Positions 60,501 to 64,000 of a DNA stretch of 64,000 nt are shown one piece after another. The DNA is from an uncultured Victivallales bacterium (GTDB taxonomy: Bacteria; Verrucomicrobiota; Lentisphaeria; Victivallales; UBA1829): positions 16,223 through 80,222 of the forward strand of contig CAKUJH010000016.1 of the NCBI GenBank assembly GCA_934661375.1, in the 5' to 3' direction. A program made the position numbers and the translations under genes. Within the stretch, counting starts at the first letter, position 1. Every line of letters starts with the position of its first letter. The notes beneath the pieces are model-generated. The model did no database searches, was not told the origin of the DNA, and was given only the letters and a program-made list of their open reading frames with translations.

Positions 60501-62934
60501 CGTCCGTGTCAATGTCATCCTGATCCACGTTCTGACCGACCATCAGCATCTTGTCTGTAACCAGAGAAACGCCTTCTTCAATGGTGATCGTCGGAATGAA
60601 TTCATTTTTGACCGGTTTGTGTTCGCCGTCGAGCTGGTAAACATTCATCAGGTAAAGCCGCGAACCGTGGAAGGTTGCCGTGCGCGGAGTGCCGTCGGCG
60701 GCAAAAGCCAGATCGGAATTCGTGTAAAGGTAAACTTTTCCCGTGGTGGCGGAATTGTTTTCCGCATCCGAATTCAGAATGATTTTGGAGGTTGCGGTAT
60801 TGGCTGTCGCATCCGTCGCGTATTTCGCCAGAATGCCGTCCATGCTGTCGAACGCATTGAAGCCGAAGTTGAAGCCGTCCTGTCCGGGAATCACTTCGCC
60901 GGGTTTCATGGACGTCCATCCGGAATTGACCAGGATATTGGTCATGTCCGGGGTGGCGGCGGAGTAAGTGCCGTCTTCGTTGGCTTTGGGTGCAAGCCCT
61001 TCCGCGAGGGTGGAGGCGATGACTGCGGAGTCGCCGATAAAGGTGCCGCCGCTGTATTTGCCGGATGCTTCGTCTTTGACGCCGTCCACGACGAAGGCGA
61101 CGTCGCTGACCGCGCTGCCGCCGGAGCCGTCGAATTTGCCGCTGACCAGGTCGGCAAGCGGAACGTCGCTGGCGGAACCGTCGGCTTTGATGACGGAAAC
61201 CTTGTCAAGATTCATCACGACATTGGACTTGCCGATGGAAAGCCCGTTTTCATTGTAATAATCGCCGGTCGTCATGCTGAACGCTTCGGAGAACTGGCAA
61301 TTGTCCACAACCGTGGGGAAGTAGGGACGCAGCGCGGCGACAATGCCGTTGAGTCCGCGGTCGTCGGCTTCGAAGAATTTGGTGTCCTTGAAGGAGCCGG
61401 ACGCATCGGTCAAGCTGCTGTCGTAGGAAGTCCAGCCGTACAGCGTGCTGCCGGAGACGTTGACGAAGGCGAGTTTTCCGGAGGCGTTGAAGGCGTAGAC
61501 TTTGACATTGATGGTGGAGTTGCTGATGGTTACGCCGCCGTTGTCGAAAGTGCTGCCTTTATAGATGCCGTTGCGGGCGTTCTGCATGGTGACGCCGTCG
61601 AGCGTCAGACCGGTGGCGGCGGCTGCCTGAATCAGAGTGAGACTCTGGCCGGCTCCGTCGAGAGTGAGGTCTTTGAACGTAACATTCGCCTTGGAGACCT
61701 GAATCATCTGCTGGCCTTTCCAGGCGTCGTTTTCGGATGCGGTGATGGAGTACTGCCCCGCACCGTCGATGGTAATGTCTTTGCCGACGGTCAGCATGGA
61801 ATCGAGCGTGATGTTGCCCAGCAGCGTGAGAGTGTCGCCGTTTTTCGCGGCGGCGAGAGCGGCGTCCAGCGTATCATAATAAGCACCGCCGATGCGGACC
61901 AAATAAGTGGTCTGAGCAGTGAAAGTGCCGTCTTCGTTCGCCTGCAGAGGACCGAACGCTTTTTCCAGATCTTCCGCGGCCTTGGGTCCGGAGACCGTGA
62001 AGGTGAGGGCAGTGCCGTTTTCTGTCTGTGTTTCTTTGCCGACCAGCAGGGTGCCGGACGTTGCAGTTTCGCCGGAGTAAGATTTTCCGGTGACGGTATT
62101 GCCTTTGACATCTTCCGATTTGTCTTCGCCGTTGAGAGCAGATTTGAGCGTGGTGTTTTCTGCGGAGCAGTTGATCATCAGTACCGTTTTGCTGTCTGAG
62201 TTATTCCAGACGCCGGCGATGCCGCCGATCTCCTGCTCATCGCCTGCATCCTGGGCATTCTTCAGAGTAATGTTTTCCGCGGTGCAGGTAACATTGATGA
62301 ATTTGTTGCCGTAGTGGGCAATGCCGACAATGCCTCCGACGTCGCAGGTCGAACCGATGACGTTCAGGTTGGAGGTAACGTCCTGAACCGTCTGATTGCC
62401 TTCACCCATGAAGCCGATCACGCCGCCGACGTAGGAGCGGTAAATTCCCGACTCTGCTTTGACATAGCTGCCGCTGTTGGCGTCAATGGTGAGACCGGTC
62501 AGGTTGGCATAAGCATTTTTGCCGAACATGCCGCCGACATAGGCGTAGCCTTCCACTTTGACGTCGCCGGTCAGTTTGATGTTGGTATATTTGGAGGTAT
62601 AGGGCGTACCGGCAACTGCGCCGACATCCAGATAACCCTTGACGTCCGCATTGTGAATGGTCAGGTTTTTGATTTCACCATTCGTCGTGACTCCGAAGAA
62701 ACCGACATCGCTCATTCCCGGCTGGTTGATCACCAGATTGCTGACGGTATGACCGTTGCCGTTGAAAACTCCCTGAAAAGTGCTTCCGCTCTTTCCGATC
62801 GGAGTCCACTCTTCTCCTTTGAGATCAATATCCGCAGACAGTTCAACCGTCTGACCTTTGCAGCTGTTGCCGTTGTTGACGGCGTCACGAAATGCTTTCA
62901 GTTCTTCCAAAGTGGAAATAGTGACAGTACTCAT
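51577..62934 (-). CDS. Giant modular beta-repeat surface protein with C-terminal FG-GAP repeats
   Basis: A 3785-residue Gly/Thr/Asn/Asp-rich protein. Residues 1-270 carry GLUG-type repeats (GVFNGNGHTVSNLVI, GMFGKNAYANLTGL). Then come long pectin-lyase-like beta-helix stretches split into six modules, each opening with a diverged VNSAWAG...EGYYFGFNAFD block near residues 664, 1294, 1657, 2079, 2817 and 3189. Residues from about 3479 hold FG-GAP/VCBS-like repeats with Asp-rich calcium loops (DINGDGKADV, DFDGNGIADV) and a W-x(2-4)-L pattern. No signal peptide, LPXTG or autotransporter barrel is visible, so export by a type I route with a C-terminal signal is inferred. AAAGGG precedes the ATG; a strong terminator follows. 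Confidence 0.9.
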   Translation of the reverse strand: MSTVTISTLEELKAFRDAVNNGNSCKGQTVELSADIDLKGEEWTPIGKSGSTFQGVFNGNGHTVSNLVINQPGMSDVGFFGVTTNGEIKNLTIHNADVKGYLDVGAVAGTPYTSKYTNIKLTGDVKVEGYAYVGGMFGKNAYANLTGLTIDANSGSYVKAESGIYRSYVGGVIGFMGEGNQTVQDVTSNLNVIGSTCDVGGIVGIAHYGNKFINVTCTAENITLKNAQDAGDEQEIGGIAGVWNNSDSKTVLMINCSAENTTLKSALNGEDKSEDVKGNTVTGKSYSGETATSGTLLVGKETQTENGTALTFTVSGPKAAEDLEKAFGPLQANEDGTFTAQTTYLVRIGGAYYDTLDAALAAAKNGDTLTLLGNITLDSMLTVGKDITIDGAGQYSITASENDAWKGQQMIQVSKANVTFKDLTLDGAGQSLTLIQAAAATGLTLDGVTMQNARNGIYKGSTFDNGGVTISNSTINVKVYAFNASGKLAFVNVSGSTLYGWTSYDSSLTDASGSFKDTKFFEADDRGLNGIVAALRPYFPTVVDNCQFSEAFSMTTGDYYNENGLSIGKSNVVMNLDKVSVIKADGSASDVPLADLVSGKFDGSGGSAVSDVAFVVDGVKDEASGKYSGGTFIGDSAVIASTLAEGLAPKANEDGTYSAATPDMTNILVNSGWTSMKPGEVIPGQDGFNFGFNAFDSMDGILAKYATDATANTATSKIILNSDAENNSATTGKVYLYTNSDLAFAADGTPRTATFHGSRLYLMNVYQLDGEHKPVKNEFIPTITIEEGVSLVTDKMLMVGQNVDQDDIDTDGNPTRDPAAVNLVVNGMLTTELYVASLSSVTVNKTGKVLVGYKEAFITRSSSTVTVNGTGSKDDVQFAVNYTSMQGGVLNLNDTSMTTGMFWIGTASQGFVIEGSTINAKNSKIAGSQDGSLSDKSSIVLSDGSEITMAGKLENNGSIQIEGSTLSVSSLTNNGAINVSGSSTVNIGTTSGNGAFNLNGANLTDSRIGNAEVYGDVTANNLEAGNISVGFGRYTAANASLDLSGSVKANIIYVGVKTVEGDAPYANFSYALNIHDAQGDIGTVNARTTGTLTISSSELNIGDLLIRNQTEIIDSNITGKFGSGGTGHWAIYEDDDSSRTASLTVTGSTLNTNYICIGKNINGQYEADSNAKLTLTDSTFIADSYIYLMKNTAGFTTGITMQNFSVLQAKTIYNGSEIRMNHNSTIKFSGEYISDGGSIVVDMTGAKAGGFFKLIDYTGADPASVNYQNVTLLNGNGYTAVTMNGDLYASNADMSVIQVNSAWAGNAPGTEVAEGYYFGFNAFDKLSGAADGMTADTATIKLTGDVEESTDAAAGAATNRNFNFRATKDLVLTADDAATIKLTVDDSLKTHGGSTNSTGELAFLSDSDDRRATITIDKNVTINTNAKVWFGRTAVTKEVHATDVIINGTINQQKNTDTNSYGIMQIQSDKGSTVTLNGTIYLDWSLLVKGSTFTVTGTGLLGRSASSWHDTYVSVEKREDLGGKFILDGGKTANLSALAVNELSSAELKNGANADFSQSATISSGASLTISNSNLTTETLTNNGAITMDSGSFLAFGSYAGTSAITIDTAGYDKTKIAKLIDYTGTGSVDYGTIIGNYDSDLFTVLDNDLFIGKADMNVIQVNSVWAGNAPGTEVAEGYYFGFNAFDNANDAINAAGANATVRIQGTGEDTTPITRKSYMENLTVETPEGGSSHLCMHAGSTTYVYGEEAENGDAVRHEATVEYKNQDISFAGHSHFESLAGMTVKFTGSKVGHDGGTPFFKVYGDSNVVFDNSTYNAKNGNLWFYVSGQLDLQKNSLLNIETGSGFRILAAGGKVNVDESGLTVSNTNITIGSYYIYGDSDKTAKAIVGGKKQGHDADGGNDYSATLNITNGRLVNKNGFVRVGASYILDDAATDKREGLTIKANPDKPADYADLAKAYLNITGSSAADLNELYVDGNGIVTVQDSSKLTAKAVTVDGKLTVSHGSAMTVSGVLSVSGDSNAGRGITVDGTGFTSGTKAVISAGSIVWNKNILASGLETGMTLAVTNNAVYLTDQNQDTVHVGGKNADGVPEANTTGAGIAGWNAFDTILDAVNAIGMTPDKTVFDFGNAAKTYTGTLQNETDKVEFTQAGKYTFTGGELAHLPYLHGNAADAELVFDKAKLTLSKVKMEKGSSLTVMDSQLDFHPHSGDLAFLSLYNDGIMNVAGSVVGISDEMNDTDMPKAGKAGNSDTNGVYLAKDGMSRVSLTIQGQVNMTDSTLFASYRSRVLAGTRGQGEMNLKNSVMYADGLQILQATEDTGKATVNLDASALIQSHYSSSASLYSLVIGNDEAANAAAVISLTNGSLLDWSKAATTRMPYEPWPDSDSVVINTNGTLEIKGNSTAKTGNITNAGAIVIDNGKLEAAAVANNGTFSVSGTVDLSGSFSGNVFNFAAGSVLTSSKGFSFDGDYVTDSLTAIGAGEFSFGKLRFNVDKANPKSVDVKIGKNAVVKVSNVMEIDRRTAKDPDAVDENIAGILTLEDGAKVTVGTETAKGWFYNKFEASTNISKGAELNVYGEFQNKGYFTVNGTLNLYSVFGLGMTAAGREDKGGIMNIDGGVVNYSDTEASKGWFGIGTKRQNNPTWDDATDTKTSELNITNGGQLNINLLEGNPYDTAFGIGQYGKLSVTGEGAAVNAASAGLQNNGEILLQNKANMTLGKLISNGTITVSNSTLAVSGDLTLNGSFSFDLASTITVGNLTNSGTITIDMNNVEAGQMFKLIDHTGTGTGSSYGDVTLINNAGSYRTIVIDNDLYALNVDMSVLKVNAAWAGTAAGTKVAEGYYLGINAFDALSATTGNIAKDGSDTTIEIGSDLTASGELEFDHGSGKVIFTAGSEGEKVINTGDVVFENKVNANIVVGKDVTFNIADNNNDFAVYYGNNLDLYGTIKGGQNYGSLYLYQGDHTIHAEGTLATGRLHSRYDSVTVLGAEGETRRYAEDVAVADRTDAQVNINFLFQESGTFAAKDTFVNVGAANGGDGHGIYDSNKGSVRDTNAPVFNFANTKLNAYQIQLQRGETTFGADGSVITITAEFNTNGTVNLTNTKLTVGKTLTNTGSFSFDLASTVTVGGLVNSSTITVDMTGASSDLALLIDYTGNGVMTLEDYGSVTLSDANYSTMVINNDLYAISTSLDLTHVAVNAAWAGSATGAVVAEGKYFGLNAFDTTDNLSGLSAMKTLSITDTTAGGALDLTKFGSLAMTAVNSTLTDLALANSSSLNMDGSSTAGNISAAGSLTINGDAAVNTVKTAAADAELNINGLTVNQGISGFTTISTGGVSVKKGGITLTAGNDVMNVNGMLISMADGIDFLDGSNSLTLSSAASVVAYGIYATNGSLDLTLTLADNVGKAIITVADDGIFADAASTISLDVSKLQVGSYILVNNLSSFSKRIQVNGDTLGIGESLNINGMRYTLNYSNKTLSLDVTDFIVGNDIDNNGYADILMFNQKKEAALWLMKSNGTAEWKELFPFAGGDIADGWTLFDTGDTTGNNYSDVILYNEQDKDVGVWQMSDGETTWRTLERLDSDHELVAVRDFNGNGKRDILSRGTDGSIQFHYTDSGKTERFELSNDWKIVGAGDINGDGKADVIFQNGTKTGAWLTGAENEMPQWRDLYDLGTADNSILGTGDFDGNGIADVLIATKNSNGTVSYGTWLMNAQTEAQWRTLVTLPASVVIESISDINGDGKAELRVRNGNDIASISMSVSLDSSTVLTQWNSHGPVTDEWTTKLASPIL
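53561..53602. repeat. 42-bp internal repeat of the giant gene, copy 1
   Basis: These 42 bases match 54671-54712 at 41 positions. They encode the same short beta segment (GSFSFDLASTVTVG) in two modules, one of several DNA-level duplications in this gene. Confidence 0.85.
54671..54712. repeat. 42-bp internal repeat of the giant gene, copy 2
   Basis: Partner of 53561-53602, with one mismatch (C to T at base 11). It encodes GSFSFDLASTITVG. Confidence 0.85.
57872..57972. repeat. 101-bp near-identical repeat of the giant gene, copy 1
   Basis: These 101 bases match 58961-59061 with two mismatches. They encode the module opener VNSVWAGNAPGTEVAEGYY and FGFNAFDN. The surrounding sequence has diverged far more, so this block was duplicated or converted recently. 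Confidence 0.92.
58961..59061. repeat. 101-bp near-identical repeat of the giant gene, copy 2
   Basis: Partner of 57872-57972, 1089 bases away. The two differences give VNSA instead of VNSV and MSV instead of MNV near the module start. Confidence 0.92.
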
Positions 62935-62981
62935 TTTTGCCCTTTCACATGGTTGTATATATTTTTTGTTGTTTCCATAAA

Positions 62982-63043
62982 AAACAAGAAAAACCCACCA
63001 CCCGTTTTTTTATTCAAATTCAGGCCATGGACTTTTCTTGTTT
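62982..63043. repeat. Inverted repeat in the leader of the giant gene
   Basis: AAACAAGAAAA (62982-62992) and TTTTCTTGTTT (63033-63043) are perfect 11-bp arms around a 40-base loop. They lie between the 142-codon gene and the giant ORF. It could be an RNA stem controlling the giant gene or a weak attenuator. Confidence 0.55.
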
Positions 63044-63073
63044 CTCTATTGACAATAAATGCGGCAGAGAAAA

Positions 63074-63502
63074 TCATAGCCGGAGTCCTCCGAATACATA
63101 TTTGCGGCATCCGGACGGTTTCATCCGGCGGAATGTCCTGGAGAACGAACCTGACCGGAACGTCTGGCGCGTTCCGGCGGATTTTCTGGACAGTCCGCCA
63201 ACCGTGAATACCGCAGAAACGGGGAGTCTGCCGGTGATGATCCGGCAGACGGGGTCCTTGAATTCCGGAGCGGTTACGGAGCAGGTGCATGAAAATCCGC
63301 GATATTTTTCAAAGACGGAAATCACGGATTCGGGCGTAAGTCTTTTTCCGGTAAAGTGCATGGAGAACCGGCTGTCAGACCCGGTGCAAAACAGCATTTC
63401 CGCATGGCTGCACGCGCTGAAACGCGGCACGACGCGCAGCGGCGCGTCCGCCGGAAGCACTGCCATTTTCTGGAAATGCAGAAATTCTGTTTTGCCGTTC
63501 AT
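63074..63502 (-). CDS. Unrecognised small protein before the giant gene, possibly frameshifted
   Basis: A 142-residue frame with a GGAG site eight bases before the ATG and good codons. The first 110 residues look like a real protein (PLRVVPRFSACSHAEMLFC, LTPESVISVFEKYRGFSC) with several cysteines and no signal peptide. After AVFTVGG the frame turns Ser/Arg-rich, while the next frame gives WRTVQKIRRNAPDVPVRFVL and QDIPPDETVRMPQI, which looks more natural. That second frame runs to a stop overlapping the giant gene's ATG. So a frameshift near 63195 is possible. No family is recognised. It follows the 81-residue gene by 21 bases and seems part of one operon with the giant gene. Confidence 0.6.
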   Translation of the reverse strand: MNGKTEFLHFQKMAVLPADAPLRVVPRFSACSHAEMLFCTGSDSRFSMHFTGKRLTPESVISVFEKYRGFSCTCSVTAPEFKDPVCRIITGRLPVSAVFTVGGLSRKSAGTRQTFRSGSFSRTFRRMKPSGCRKYVFGGLRL

Positions 63503-63523
63503 GCGGAAAACTCCGTAATGGAA

Positions 63524-63769
63524 TTACTTTTTGGCGTTTTCGTTTTTCTGCAGGATGCCGGCGTCGAGCAGTTTGTCGATGAGCTGCTGCATGGAATTGA
63601 AGGTGGCGAGGAAACCCTGCGGCGGCATGATGATGCGGACGCTGGCGCGGGGAACGGGAGCTTTTCCTTCTTCTTCCGGCTGGAGTGTGACGAAGTCGTA
63701 ACGGACCATGCCGCCCGCGAAGTGAATCTGACCAATGCCGTCTGCGTAAATTTCAGTTTTTTCGACCAT
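63524..63769 (-). CDS. Small conserved-looking protein, first gene of the giant-protein operon
   Basis: An 81-residue soluble protein. YADGIGQIHFAGGMVRYDFV suggests two beta strands, RASVRIIMPPQGFLATFN a third with a turn, and SMQQLIDKLLDAGILQ a closing helix. I do not recognise the family. GAGGG stands eight bases before the ATG, and a promoter lies upstream. As the first gene before a huge exported protein it could be a chaperone or a helper in its secretion, but this is only an inference from position. Confidence 0.72.
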   Translation of the reverse strand: MVEKTEIYADGIGQIHFAGGMVRYDFVTLQPEEEGKAPVPRASVRIIMPPQGFLATFNSMQQLIDKLLDAGILQKNENAKK

Positions 63770-63810
63770 AATGATAACCCTCTGTTATGATGTTAGTGGC
63801 GGGCGGAAAA

Positions 63811-63830
63811 TTTTGTCTCCGATGACAAAA
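63811..63830. promoter_or_regulatory. GACAAAA inverted repeat in the leader of the giant-protein operon
   Basis: TTTTGTC (63811-63817) and GACAAAA (63824-63830) are perfect arms around TCCGAT. The site begins about 14 bases after the predicted transcription start, so it could be an operator or an RNA hairpin. Confidence 0.55.
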
Positions 63831-63850
63831 GAATCAACCCATACTCTTAG

Positions 63851-63878
63851 AATATAAACCGTGGATGAAAAAAATCAA
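63851..63878 (-). promoter_or_regulatory. Promoter of the giant-protein operon
   Basis: On the minus strand TTGATT (63873-63878) and TATATT (63851-63856) are 16 bases apart, in AT-rich DNA. Transcription would start near 63844, about 75 bases before the first gene. Confidence 0.58.
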
Positions 63879-63934
63879 CCTGTAAAAGTTTAAAAAATTC
63901 CATTTTTTTTGAGATATTTGTAGAATGCTACTTG

Positions 63935-63983
63935 TCAAAGTAAACGCACAGACAAAAAAGAAGAGGTGTGCGTTTAGTCTGAC
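63935..63983. repeat. Long interrupted inverted repeat upstream of the giant-protein operon
   Basis: TAAACGCACA (63941-63950) and TGTGCGTTTA (63967-63976) form a perfect 10-bp stem with a 16-base loop. After a three-base mismatch the pairing resumes with TGTCA and TGACA. It lies about 60-100 bases upstream of the -35 box and shares the GACAAAA element, so a regulator site or the terminator/attenuator of a gene beyond the edge is possible. Confidence 0.6.
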
Positions 63984-64000
63984 AAAAGCTTGTTGTGCAT

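Noticed and set aside
60619..62199. A 526-codon plus-strand frame antisense to the giant gene
   Set aside because: Same cause as the longer one: a shadow of strong codon bias in repetitive sequence, with no start signal.

Overview
The window looks like a chromosomal stretch of a Gram-negative bacterium of the PVC group, most probably Lentisphaeria (Victivallis-like). This is an inference from gene content; no rRNA gene is present to confirm it. The signs are lipid A synthesis (lpxD, skp), a pseudopilin with the long PVC-style cleavage/methylation N-terminus next to a DUF4091/GH123-like secreted glycosidase, LacI- and GntR-type sugar regulators, and a giant beta-repeat surface protein. By eye the GC content is in the mid-fifties, with strong third-position GC, which is why many long antisense open frames appear. 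I saw no tRNA, rRNA, CRISPR array or complete insertion sequence.

Layout. 1-12250 (all minus): ABC importer genes (ATPase, solute-binding protein, and the first codons of a third gene at the edge), a MarC protein, and a nucleotide-sugar block of epimerases, UDP-sugar dehydrogenase, anomeric sugar kinase, sugar nucleotidyltransferase and ROK protein. Housekeeping genes ybaK, infA, map and adk sit inside this block. 12614-13999 (minus): tsaC and an M55 D-aminopeptidase. 14311-14760 (plus): an orphan gene with its own promoter. 14778-20806 (minus): a riboflavin operon behind an FMN riboswitch, ribBA-ribH-nusB-ftsY-ribD-ribE-unknown. 21013-31762 (minus): a broken transposase, an ArnT-like glycosyltransferase, YoaK, a TIM-barrel isomerase, an SF1 helicase, PurO, TrpB, a MATE pump and an unrecognised carbohydrate-type protein.

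31763-40735 is a worn accessory region. It holds a frameshifted gene fragment, a 38-bp tandem repeat, an operator-like palindrome, an intact GntR-LacI hybrid regulator, pseudopilin, DUF4091 hydrolase and LacI regulator. It ends in a scar where the 5' halves of two divergent genes have been lost. 40732-47259 (plus): an MFS transporter, then acyltransferases resembling OlsB and OlsA, a CobS-like membrane protein, a DUF815-like AAA ATPase, tadA and a lipoprotein. 47341-51119 (minus): skp-lpxD-thiD-amidase, an envelope cluster.

51239-64000 (minus) is the most unusual part. A 3785-residue protein has GLUG-type repeats at the N-terminus, six large diverged modules and C-terminal FG-GAP repeats, but no signal peptide. 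Two small unknown genes precede it behind a promoter rich in GACAAAA inverted repeats. A very strong terminator ends it, and a free-standing Nif11-like small protein follows. This cluster is the best candidate for an undescribed secretion or surface-display system.
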